Notes: generated from the letters alone by a model not told the origin. 6,893 nt of DNA from Chloroflexota bacterium (GCA_026389975.1 JAPLGV010000321.1:1-6893); one strand, 5' to 3'. Numbered from the stretch's first letter, positions 1 to 5,459 are shown. A program made the numbers and translations.

Positions 1-1027
1 CATCGAAGAGCGGGGCGACCATGTTCATCAGCGCGCCACGCAACAAAAAGCCGATGACCGCCAGCCAGGGCCAGGGTGAAAAACCGATCAGCAGCAGGAA
101 GACCAGGCTGGCCGCCTGACCGAGAACCACCATCCGCACTTTGCCGCCCAGGTTGCCGACCAGGCGCGGGCCGATGATGCAGGCGATCCCGGTCAGCAGG
201 GAACCGACGCTGAACAGAATCCCCAGCATGGCATCGCCCATCTGGTACCGTTCGGCGAAAAAGACGTTGAAATATGGGACGAGCGTGGCGGCACCCAGGC
301 CGATGGCCAGGTTTGGAATGGACAGTTTCAAGGTCAGGGGACGGAGCAACACTTTCCAGACCGAGGGCCTACGTTCTGTTAATTCAGCCTTTTCTTCTGC
401 CCTGGCCGTTTTTGGTTCGTGGATAAAGGCGATTGGCACCAGGACGAGGAAACTGGAAACCACGCTGAAGAGTAAAACTCCCTGATAAGCCAGCGTGCTG
501 GAGGTGATGCCGAACCAGCTTTTGAACAGTCCCGGCAGATAGCCTGCCAGGAAGTTCCCGGCCGTGCTGGCCAGCGGGAACATTCCATAACTGAGACTAA
601 ATAAAATATCGCGCGTCTTGTCGTCGGATGTTTTCATCATGAAGGGTGCCTGGCTGAGAACGTACAACTGTCCCGCCGCGCACCAGACGAGCGCCAAGGC
701 GAGCATCATTGCCTCGGAATGGGACAGAACCAACCCGATGATGGCAAAGTTTGCCACAGCAAAACCGGTGATCATGGCGCGCTTGCGGCCCATCCGGTCA
801 GACAGGAGTCCCATCGGGACGCCCAGCAGGAGCGCCGAGAGCGACGGCGCGGCATTGATCAAGCCGAGGAAATCGCGGCTGTAACCTGCCTCGATGATGT
901 ACAGGTTGAAGAACAACTGCCAGCCAGCGAACAGCAGCCCGTCGAAAAAGAGCGCCAGCAGGAACAGCCGGGCCGGGCGGTTCAGGGTGCGGAACTGAGT
1001 TCCTATGGAGCGGAGAAAGGATTTCAT
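1..1027 (-). CDS. MFS transporter, N-terminal 342 residues (C-terminus outside window)
   Basis: Starting at the ATG at 1027-1025, an open frame runs off the left edge without a stop, giving 342 residues of a strongly hydrophobic protein. After a short basic N-terminus (MKSFLRSIGT) come alternating hydrophobic segments from about residue 20. The loop between the second and third segments carries GLLSDRMGRKR (about residues 73-83), which matches the major facilitator motif A, G-x3-D-R-x-G-R-K. A charged, Ala/Glu/Lys-rich stretch at about 200-222 fits the cytoplasmic loop between the two six-helix halves. MFS proteins are usually around 400 residues, so the last two helices or so are missing. 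A weak GGGGA sits 4 nt before the ATG. It is the last gene of the minus-strand cluster in this window. Such proteins are inner-membrane secondary transporters, often drug or metabolite exporters. The substrate cannot be told. The MFS assignment is firm. Confidence 0.88.
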   Translation of the reverse strand, partial: MKSFLRSIGTQFRTLNRPARLFLLALFFDGLLFAGWQLFFNLYIIEAGYSRDFLGLINAAPSLSALLLGVPMGLLSDRMGRKRAMITGFAVANFAIIGLVLSHSEAMMLALALVWCAAGQLYVLSQAPFMMKTSDDKTRDILFSLSYGMFPLASTAGNFLAGYLPGLFKSWFGITSSTLAYQGVLLFSVVSSFLVLVPIAFIHEPKTARAEEKAELTERRPSVWKVLLRPLTLKLSIPNLAIGLGAATLVPYFNVFFAERYQMGDAMLGILFSVGSLLTGIACIIGPRLVGNLGGKVRMVVLGQAASLVFLLLIGFSPWPWLAVIGFLLRGALMNMVAPLFD

Positions 1028-1047
1028 TGCTTCCCCAATCGTATAAA

Positions 1048-1155
1048 TTAAGAAATCGGAATGAACGCCTCGGCGTCGTCGGCCGTCGAACGGCAGAGAA
1101 TCAACCCGTCTCCCAGGTCATGCAGGATCGGGCGGTTATTGAGATGGATGTTCAT
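1048..1155 (-). pseudogene. 35-codon ORF resembling the N-terminus of a GNAT acetyltransferase; possible gene remnant
   Basis: This short frame lies between the HAD gene and the MFS gene. Its middle part, DLGDGLILCRSTADDAEAF, looks like the opening of GNAT N-acetyltransferases: a first beta strand ending in R-x-(A/S)-T, then x-D-A-E-A at the start of helix 1. The frame ends in TAA after only 35 residues, far short of the roughly 140-residue GNAT fold, and the MFS start follows 20 nt later. There is no room for the rest of a GNAT domain, so a truncated remnant left by deletion is the likeliest reading. An AGGA 5 nt before the ATG would allow translation, so a genuine small protein cannot be excluded. 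The GNAT resemblance is judged by eye and is not certain. Confidence 0.4.
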
Positions 1156-1168
1156 GTTTGTCCTGCCA

Positions 1169-1202
1169 GGTGACCTCTCCCCCCGACAGGCGGAAGGTCA
1201 CC
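1169..1202 (-). other. Hairpin spanning the HAD stop codon
   Basis: A perfect 8-bp inverted repeat, GGTGACCT and AGGTCACC, is separated by 18 nt and covers the TGA stop of the HAD gene (1198-1200). On the transcript the 3' arm is not followed by a run of T, so it is not a standard intrinsic terminator. It could stabilise the upstream mRNA or reduce expression of the downstream MFS gene. The function is unknown. Confidence 0.35.
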
Positions 1203-1806
1203 GGTTATTAAATAGCAATTGCTTTAACTCTTCCAGCGTTTTTTCAGGATGGGTGAAATGGATACCGGTCATGCCGACGGAGCGTGCCGCTTCCACGTTG
1301 ACAAGCACATCGTCCAGGAAAACCGACTCTTCGGGTAGCGCACTCAGTTTTTCGAGTGCCAGGAGGAAGATGCGCGGGTCGGGCTTTATCAGGCCGACTT
1401 CGGCGGAGATGATCATTTCATCGAAAACATCCTCGATTTTCTGTAGGGTGATGAGTGCCCTCAGGCCGGACCAGGCATTGCTGATGAGACCGACCTTGCG
1501 CTCCGGGCGCAGACTGCGCAGGAAATCGAGCAGGGCGGCATCCACCCGGTCACCGGAAAAGAACCCGGCAGTGATTTTGTCGGATTCCGGGCGGCTGACG
1601 CCCAGGGCTTCGGCCACCGCCTGCCAGTGGGCCTCCTCCGGGATTTCGCCGGTGGAAGCCCGCTGGCTGGTCTCGCTCTCGAAAATGATTTTCTCCAGGT
1701 CACGGGATTTCATGCCCAGGCGTTCGGCCTGGCGCGTGCGCGGCCCTTTATCCTCGGTCCGGACGATGACGCCGCCGAAGTCAATGAATACTGCCCGGAA
1801 CCTCAT
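1198..1806 (-). CDS. HAD superfamily hydrolase (HAD-IA-like phosphatase)
   Basis: A 202-residue cytoplasmic protein with all four haloacid dehalogenase motifs in order. Motif I is FIDFGGVI, with the nucleophile Asp at residue 9. Motif II is GLISNAW, with Ser109. Motif III is Lys141 in GLIKPDP. Motif IV is FLDDVLVN, with Asp165 and Asp166. Residues 15-100 between motifs I and II form a helical cap of the C1 type, as expected for subfamily IA. The usual second Asp of motif I (D-x-D) is Gly11. This D-x-G-G form is common in YihX-like and epoxide-hydrolase N-terminal-like HAD proteins, some of which are still phosphatases. Length is normal for the family. Its ATG overlaps the stop of the zinc-ribbon gene in an ATGA, so translation is probably coupled, and only a weak purine stretch precedes it. 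The substrate is unknown and probably a small phosphorylated metabolite. Confidence 0.88.
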   Translation of the reverse strand: MRFRAVFIDFGGVIVRTEDKGPRTRQAERLGMKSRDLEKIIFESETSQRASTGEIPEEAHWQAVAEALGVSRPESDKITAGFFSGDRVDAALLDFLRSLRPERKVGLISNAWSGLRALITLQKIEDVFDEMIISAEVGLIKPDPRIFLLALEKLSALPEESVFLDDVLVNVEAARSVGMTGIHFTHPEKTLEELKQLLFNNR

Positions 1807-2156
1807 TTCTTCTTTGTTCCAGCAGGTTTCGTTTTGGGTTTGGGAGCAGGCTTTTTCTCCGGTTTGACGGCGGCTTTAGGCGCTGCCGCAGCCTTCACGG
1901 CCCCGGACCTTGCGGCTGGTTTTTCGGCCGCGGTTTCAGCCTGGGTCGATTCCTTCTCCATGGTCTTGATGGCTTTTTTCCAATCCGGGAAGAAGCGCTC
2001 CATGCGGGCCCGTTCGACGCGGTTTGCGCGGCGGCACTTCGGGCAGTGGGCATCGTAGTAAATCTGTTTATTTTCTTCCATGTGTTCCAGGGCGGCGAGC
2101 ATATCCTCGCGGCTGATGGCGAACATGGTCTGGCAGTAAGTGCAGCGTATTTGCAT
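1803..2156 (-). CDS. Zinc-ribbon protein with Ala/Lys/Pro-rich basic tail
   Basis: A 117-residue protein. The N-terminal 45 residues hold two Cys pairs, C5-x-x-C8 and C38-x-x-C41 (RCTYC and HCPKC), which would form one zinc ribbon. A helix (about residues 16-30) lies between them. After a basic stretch (CRRANRVERARMERFF) and a short acidic segment, residues from about 75 to the end are low-complexity: Ala, Lys and Pro repeats with a KKK terminus, probably disordered and able to bind nucleic acid or other polyanions. AAGGAG (2168-2163) stands 6 nt before the ATG, fixing the start. The gene follows the GNAT gene after 54 nt and overlaps the HAD gene by 4 bp. No enzymatic domain is visible. It could be a small nucleic-acid-binding or regulatory protein, but the function is not known. 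Confidence 0.75.
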   Translation of the reverse strand: MQIRCTYCQTMFAISREDMLAALEHMEENKQIYYDAHCPKCRRANRVERARMERFFPDWKKAIKTMEKESTQAETAAEKPAARSGAVKAAAAPKAAVKPEKKPAPKPKTKPAGTKKK

Positions 2157-2210
2157 ATCAATCTCCTTCGGATGAAACAGGCCGGTTGAGAAATTTGTTG
2201 ATGGTCTATT

Positions 2211-3230
2211 TTACTCCAATGGCTTGCGATAATTAATCTGCTGTTTGACCTTGCGATAGCCAACGCTCTCGTACAATCTGAGCGCACCCGACAGGTTTTC
2301 TAAATCCACGCTCAAGGCGGTTTCGGTCATGCCCAACTCCTTGAACATCTGCATGCTCTGAACGAGCAGCGAACGCGCCAGTCCCAGCTTGCGCCAGGGG
2401 CGACGGGTGCAGATTCCTTCGGTGTAGCCGCGTTTGCGCTGGTATTCCATATTCTCCTTCTCATCCACGAAGTTGTGGATGACGCTGGCCACCTGGTCAC
2501 CATCCCAGACCACCTTCCAGAGTTCGGGGTGGAATTCCGGGCTTTCCAATTGAGACTTAAATTCTTCCTCGCTCTCGTCGCGGCTGCCCCAGTGGTCGCG
2601 GAAGGCTTCGTTGCTGGCTTCGAAGATTGGGCGGACATGCTCCATCTTCACCGGGCGGACTTCCAGCCCCGGCGGCATGGGAGCTTCGAGGAAGGGTTCG
2701 TTCATGTCGCGCAGCATGTGGGTCTCGTAACGGGCGGGCCGGTAAGCGCGGCTTTCCAGCAGGGCAACCAGATCTTTTTCCGAGTCAAACGGTTCGACCT
2801 GGAAGAACTTCGGCGTCTCTTTTGGGTGACCGGCAGCAATTTCTCGTGCCCGGCGTTCGGCGGTCTCCCACATGGACGTGCCAATGCCTTTGTGACGCCA
2901 GTCCGGGTGCAGGAACCCGAAAGGATGGTAAAGGCGGACGCCATCCAGAAGATCATCCCACCAGATGCGGCCATAAGCGATCACCTGACCGTCCAATTCG
3001 GCGAAGAGCATGTCGGTGTGCGGGTCACAGTTTTCCAGGTGACGGAAGGTGCGGGCGATATCGTCCACGTTGGTGCTGCGTTCCACACCATCCGCCACCT
3101 TGCAAGCCGAGATCAGGGCCGCCATGTGCGGGTAATCTTCTTCGCCCATGAAACCACGGAAAACCAGGCCGGGGAGAGAAGGGGCGTCAGGAAGCAGGAC
3201 TTGATTTTTAGATGAAGTCTGTGCAGACAT
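2211..3230 (-). CDS. Tandem GNAT-family N-acetyltransferase
   Basis: A 339-residue protein with two GNAT acetyltransferase domains, at about residues 20-175 and 188-337. The acetyl-CoA pyrophosphate-binding motif (Q/R-x-x-G-x-G/A) appears twice: RHKGIG at 112-117 and RKLGLA at 280-285. The C-terminal domain ends with the typical VDLENLSGALRLYESVGY stretch (308-325), the helix-plus-strand signature near the GNAT active site. Two-domain GNATs include mycothiol synthase and some antibiotic- or metabolite-modifying enzymes. Nothing here identifies the acceptor, so a general amine or thiol acetyltransferase is as far as one can go. The frame remains open upstream to 3428, but the ATG at 3230 is preferred because GGAG lies 6 nt before it, the protein then begins just before domain 1, and the upstream part is occupied by terminator-like hairpins. 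It is the first full gene of the minus-strand cluster, behind a structured leader. Confidence 0.87.
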   Translation of the reverse strand: MSAQTSSKNQVLLPDAPSLPGLVFRGFMGEEDYPHMAALISACKVADGVERSTNVDDIARTFRHLENCDPHTDMLFAELDGQVIAYGRIWWDDLLDGVRLYHPFGFLHPDWRHKGIGTSMWETAERRAREIAAGHPKETPKFFQVEPFDSEKDLVALLESRAYRPARYETHMLRDMNEPFLEAPMPPGLEVRPVKMEHVRPIFEASNEAFRDHWGSRDESEEEFKSQLESPEFHPELWKVVWDGDQVASVIHNFVDEKENMEYQRKRGYTEGICTRRPWRKLGLARSLLVQSMQMFKELGMTETALSVDLENLSGALRLYESVGYRKVKQQINYRKPLE

Positions 3231-3267
3231 GGTTTTCTCCAATTTACGCGTTCTTGTCCGTTCGATG

Positions 3268-3301
3268 AAAACAAAACGGCCACGGGGTTCGCCCAGGGCC
3301 G
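3268..3301 (-). terminator. Second terminator-like hairpin in the GNAT leader
   Basis: On the minus strand, CGGCC (3301-3297) pairs with GGCCG (3281-3277). An inner GGG/CCC stem is closed by a CGAA tetraloop, and the hairpin is followed at once by TTTTGTTTT (3276-3268). The stem has an internal loop, so it is weaker than the upstream hairpin. Its 3' arm is shared with a 10-bp alternative pairing to 3346-3337. It lies 37 nt before the GNAT ATG. Confidence 0.5.
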
Positions 3302-3310
3302 CGCTGGGTA

Positions 3311-3344
3311 AGAAAAAGGCCACGGGTAGGGAGTGTCCGTGGCC
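3311..3344 (-). terminator. Intrinsic terminator in the GNAT leader
   Basis: On the minus strand, GGCCACGG (3344-3337) and CCGTGGCC (3325-3318) form a perfect 8-bp GC-rich stem with an 11-nt loop, followed directly by TTTTTCT (3317-3311). This is a textbook Rho-independent terminator. It lies 22 nt after the stop of the small leader ORF and 80 nt before the GNAT start codon. Termination here would stop transcripts before the acetyltransferase gene, so it must be conditional or leaky if that gene uses the upstream promoter. Confidence 0.7.
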
Positions 3345-3366
3345 GTCATACACTGCGTGGTTCTTA

Positions 3367-3459
3367 TCAGGCAACAGGCGCACTCCGCGAAGGGTTGGTC
3401 TGACCGCCGCCATCGGCGGTGCGGACACAAGCTACAGTGACAAAATTACGGTAAATCAT
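3367..3459 (-). CDS. Putative 30-residue leader peptide upstream of the GNAT gene
   Basis: A short ORF begins MIYRNFVTVACVRTADGGG and ends SAPVA, followed by tandem stops TGA TAA. It is preceded by the strongest ribosome-binding site in the window, AAAGGAGG, 8 nt before the ATG, and lies about 33 nt after the predicted transcription start. It has no run of a single amino acid like the control codons of biosynthetic leaders, apart from three Gly codons (residues 17-19). A terminator hairpin starts 22 nt after its stop. These facts suggest a regulatory leader peptide whose translation status affects the downstream structure, but it could also be a small functional protein. I do not recognise a homologue. 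Confidence 0.5.
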   Translation of the reverse strand: MIYRNFVTVACVRTADGGGQTNPSRSAPVA

Positions 3460-3467
3460 GAAGTGCG

Positions 3468-3475
3468 CCTCCTTT
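3468..3475 (-). promoter_or_regulatory. Strong ribosome-binding site of the leader ORF, within a possible stem
   Basis: AAAGGAGG on the minus strand is 8 nt from the leader ATG and closely matches the anti-Shine-Dalgarno sequence. Its last three bases belong to AGGCGCACT (3470-3462), which is perfectly complementary to AGTGCGCCT near the end of the leader ORF (3384-3376). Pairing would partly mask this site. Confidence 0.6.
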
Positions 3476-3498
3476 CTTTAGGATTGTGGAACTGGTGA

Positions 3499-3528
3499 AG
3501 TTTATCACGTAGGACGGAATCCGGTCAA
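3499..3528 (-). promoter_or_regulatory. Sigma70-type promoter for the GNAT cluster
   Basis: On the minus strand, TTGACC (3528-3523) is separated by 18 nt from TAAACT (3504-3499), and a TGA immediately before the -10 gives an extended -10 element. The predicted start near 3492 places the leader ribosome-binding site about 17 nt downstream. It diverges from the promoter of the metallo-beta-lactamase-fold gene. Confidence 0.55.
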
Positions 3529-3595
3529 GGAATTTTGAAGAAAAAACGATTGGGCACCTTATGCGTGACAATTCATACCCAAAATCCACTTTTCC

Positions 3596-3625
3596 TTGAC
3601 TTTTGCACCCCATTTGTGCTAGATT
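3596..3625 (+). promoter_or_regulatory. Sigma70-type promoter for the metallo-beta-lactamase-fold gene
   Basis: TTGACT (3596-3601), an 18-nt spacer and TAGATT (3620-3625), with TGC just before the -10 as an extended -10 element. The predicted start near 3632 leaves a short leader of about 20 nt containing GAGG before the ATG at 3652. Confidence 0.6.
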
Positions 3626-3651
3626 AAGGCATCTTATCTTTGAGGTTTCTT

Positions 3652-4506
3652 ATGCATCGCGAACGTGTTTCTGAAAATGTCTACTGGTTCCAAAGTGAAG
3701 TGTATGCGCAGGTGACGGCGGGTGTGGTGGTTGGGCCGCAGTGGGCCATTGTGATTGACACACTGGCCCTGCCCGAAGAAACCCTTGCCATGCGCGACTT
3801 CGTCGAACACGAGCTCGGGGTCCAGGTGCGCTATATCATCAATACGCACTACCATGCCGATCACACCTGGGGCAATTGTTTCTTCCCCGGTGCGACCATC
3901 ATCGCCCACTCTCTGTGCCGTGACCTGCTGATCGAGCGTGGGTTCCCGGCTCTTGAAAACGCCCGTAAGCAGAACCAGACCTTCCGTCAGGTTAAAATCG
4001 TTTTGCCTCAATTGACTTTTAACGAAGGCACGTTGAACCTGCGCGTCGGCAAGAAAAACCTGTCCATCATGCCCACTCCCGGCCACAGCCCGGACGGGAT
4101 CGCCGTGCTAGTTGAAGAGGACCGCGTCCTGTTTGCCGGGGATTCCTTCATGCCTTTGCCCTACGTGGTGGATGGAAATGCCGAAGACATCACCACATCC
4201 ATTAAAAAGATCGGACGCATGGGTTTGGAGAACATCATCCAGGGCCATGGCGATATTATCCTGCGCGGCGAAATCGAAGGGGCTGTCAAGGAAAACTTGA
4301 ACTACCTGACCTGTATCCGCAAGGTAGCCAGGACGGCTACCCGCCGCCGCGCTCCGCAGGATTATCTGGATGAAAACCACATCGAGACTTGTGGCAAGAG
4401 CCGTATCTATCTGGGCGGGCTGGCAGCGGAACTTCACCGCCGGAATTTGCGAGCGCTTTATCTGGAGGAAAAAGAAGCCCAGACTTCTGCCAAAGATTCT
4501 ATTTAA
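3652..4506 (+). CDS. Metallo-beta-lactamase-fold hydrolase
   Basis: A 284-residue protein with the full metal-binding set of the metallo-beta-lactamase superfamily. HYHADH at 66-71 gives the H-x-H-x-D-H motif. His145 lies in TPGHSPDG, Asp164 in FAGDSF and His199 in QGHGD. These residues normally hold two metal ions, usually zinc or iron, in an alpha-beta-beta-alpha fold. The arrangement resembles glyoxalase II-like hydrolases rather than a specific beta-lactamase. No signal peptide is seen, so it is probably cytoplasmic. Residues from about 205 to the end form a helical, charged C-terminal extension (HIETCGKSRIYLGG) that may shape the substrate pocket. The ATG at 3652 is chosen because GAGG lies 6 nt upstream; an in-frame TTG at 3640 has no ribosome-binding site and would fall very close to the predicted transcript start. 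The family covers thioesterases, lactonases and others, so the substrate is unknown. Confidence 0.87.
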   Translation: MHRERVSENVYWFQSEVYAQVTAGVVVGPQWAIVIDTLALPEETLAMRDFVEHELGVQVRYIINTHYHADHTWGNCFFPGATIIAHSLCRDLLIERGFPALENARKQNQTFRQVKIVLPQLTFNEGTLNLRVGKKNLSIMPTPGHSPDGIAVLVEEDRVLFAGDSFMPLPYVVDGNAEDITTSIKKIGRMGLENIIQGHGDIILRGEIEGAVKENLNYLTCIRKVARTATRRRAPQDYLDENHIETCGKSRIYLGGLAAELHRRNLRALYLEEKEAQTSAKDSI

Positions 4507-4621
4507 CACGATTCAGCGAAGTGTCCTACAGGGTATTGGGGAAATATCCGTACCAAAACCCCGTTATTTCCGAACCTTTCGATATAGAAAAGTTCATAGA
4601 TATCTGCAAGAAGCGGTGAGA

Positions 4622-5308
4622 CTATTTCCCGCCGCTCTTCGGACCCCGGGCCTGCTTCAACTGCTGAAGCTTGACCGGCAGGCCGTGACGGCGTTCCGTC
4701 CCGTCCATCAGGCGCTTGAGGTTGGGACGCAGCGCCCAAATCATCAAGAGTTCCACCAAAAAACCATAGATCACATATGCCCAGGGGCCGAGGCCGAGGG
4801 CGGCGCGCACACCAAAAATAAGGATAGTCATCAGCCCGATACTCAGGGTGGTCACGGATGCATAACCAATCCCATACCAGACCAGGAGACCGAACGGGAT
4901 CAGGATGAAGGCGGCCGGAGGCCACAGGCCAAAAGCACCGCCACCCGCGGCCGCACCGCCTGCTCCACCGCGCAGCCGAATGCGCCCGTCTGGGCTGCGC
5001 TCGATCAAAAAGATAGAATGGTTGTGTCCAATAACGGCGGCGATGGGCGCCAGGGTATGGATCCATACGTTGGGCGTCAGCGCCTGCGCCAGCCAGACGG
5101 TCGCGGCAGCCTTGAGAATATCCAGGACGGCAGTCAGCACCCCGGCCCAGGGTCCGGCGGCGCGCATGGCGTTTGTCCCGCCTGTCCGGCCGCTGGCGAT
5201 GGTGCGGATGTCTTTACCCGTCATCAGTTTGACGACAATCAGACCGAACGGGACGGAACCGAAAACGTACGACGCGAGCAGGATGCCAACGTCAATCAGG
5301 ACTTGCAT
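4622..5308 (-). CDS. plsY: PlsY-like glycerol-3-phosphate acyltransferase, divergent in the third motif
   Basis: A 228-residue multi-pass membrane protein of the PlsY family, which transfers an acyl group from acyl-phosphate to glycerol-3-phosphate in the first step of phospholipid synthesis. Motif 1, GSVPFGLIV (17-25), motif 2, SGRTGGTNAMRAAG (39-52), GHNHSIF (94-100) and the C-terminal RPNLKRLMDGTERR (194-207) align well with the family. The Gly-rich motif after GH is unusual: families normally have F-K-G-G-K-G-V-A, whereas here a charged ERSPDGRIR insert leads to LRGGAGGAAAGGG (112-124), with the second Lys replaced by Ala. GGAGG stands 8 nt before the ATG at 5308; an upstream in-frame ATG at 5344 lacks such a site. 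It is monocistronic here, converging with the metallo-beta-lactamase-fold gene. It may be a second, specialised PlsY paralogue. Confidence 0.85.
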   Translation of the reverse strand: MQVLIDVGILLASYVFGSVPFGLIVVKLMTGKDIRTIASGRTGGTNAMRAAGPWAGVLTAVLDILKAAATVWLAQALTPNVWIHTLAPIAAVIGHNHSIFLIERSPDGRIRLRGGAGGAAAGGGAFGLWPPAAFILIPFGLLVWYGIGYASVTTLSIGLMTILIFGVRAALGLGPWAYVIYGFLVELLMIWALRPNLKRLMDGTERRHGLPVKLQQLKQARGPKSGGK

Positions 5309-5344
5309 AACAATTTCCTCCGAGGCGGTAAAACTTTGGCACAA

Positions 5345-5374
5345 ATATTACAGGGTACTGCGCAAAAATGTGAA
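5345..5374 (-). promoter_or_regulatory. Candidate promoter of the PlsY-like gene
   Basis: On the minus strand, TTCACA (5374-5369) is separated by 18 nt from TAATAT (5350-5345). The predicted start near 5338 gives a leader of about 30 nt containing GGAGG. The -10 overlaps one arm of a TACAGGG/CCCTGTA inverted repeat (5349-5355 and 5392-5398). Confidence 0.4.
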
Positions 5375-5459
5375 CCCAAATTGCTGTAAATCCCTGTATT
5401 TTTATTGATCAAAGTTCACGTATTTATTCAGAAGCAGTAACACACAAAAAGGGAGAACG

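Larger units (their letters stand above)
3231..3492 (-). promoter_or_regulatory. Structured 5' leader of the GNAT gene; candidate transcription attenuator
   Basis: From the predicted transcription start near 3492 to the GNAT ATG there are about 260 nt. In transcript order they hold: an AAAGGAGG ribosome-binding site; a 30-codon ORF; a small hairpin inside that ORF (ACCGCC, loop GATGGC, GGCGGT, 3420-3403); the 3' arm of a 9-bp repeat pairing with the ribosome-binding site; a hairpin followed by TTTTTCTT; and a second hairpin followed by TTTTGTTTT. A leader ORF followed by terminators is the layout of attenuation control. The arms seen here could form mutually exclusive structures. No riboswitch class I know could be recognised. 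The structural elements are visible in the sequence; the regulatory role is inferred. Confidence 0.55.

Noticed and set aside
2475..3215. Long plus-strand frame of 246 codons opposite the GNAT gene.
   Set aside because: It lies fully antisense to a protein with two clear GNAT motifs, has no recognisable domain, and is typical shadow coding in GC-rich sequence.
3231..3428. N-terminal extension of the GNAT protein by 66 residues.
   Set aside because: The extension crosses two terminator-like hairpins, has no GNAT-like or other recognisable sequence, and the ATG at 3230 has a good ribosome-binding site.
3376..3470. Known riboswitch class (T-box, cobalamin, ZTP, guanidine, fluoride) in the GNAT leader.
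   Set aside because: None of the conserved core sequences of these classes could be found by eye; a covariance-model search would be needed to settle it.
3640..3651. In-frame TTG at 3640 as an earlier start for the metallo-beta-lactamase-fold gene.
   Set aside because: No ribosome-binding site, too close to the predicted transcript start, and the ATG at 3652 has GAGG at good spacing.
4503..4621. Minus-strand frame reading SPLLADIYELF, resembling a reverse-transcriptase motif, downstream of the plsY-like gene.
   Set aside because: Only a few residues match, it has no start of its own outside the plsY-like gene, and no catalytic YADD or other RT motif follows. Chance similarity in a 115-nt gap that otherwise shows no gene and no clear terminator.
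4527..5357. TACAGGGTA present on both sides of the plsY-like gene (4527-4535 and 5349-5357).
   Set aside because: Nine-base matches are expected many times by chance in a window of this size, and there are no other signs of a mobile element.
4370..5389. Plus-strand frame of 339 codons opposite the plsY-like gene.
   Set aside because: Its translation is low-complexity and hydrophilic without motifs, and it covers the 3' end of the hydrolase gene and the antisense strand of a gene with clear PlsY motifs.
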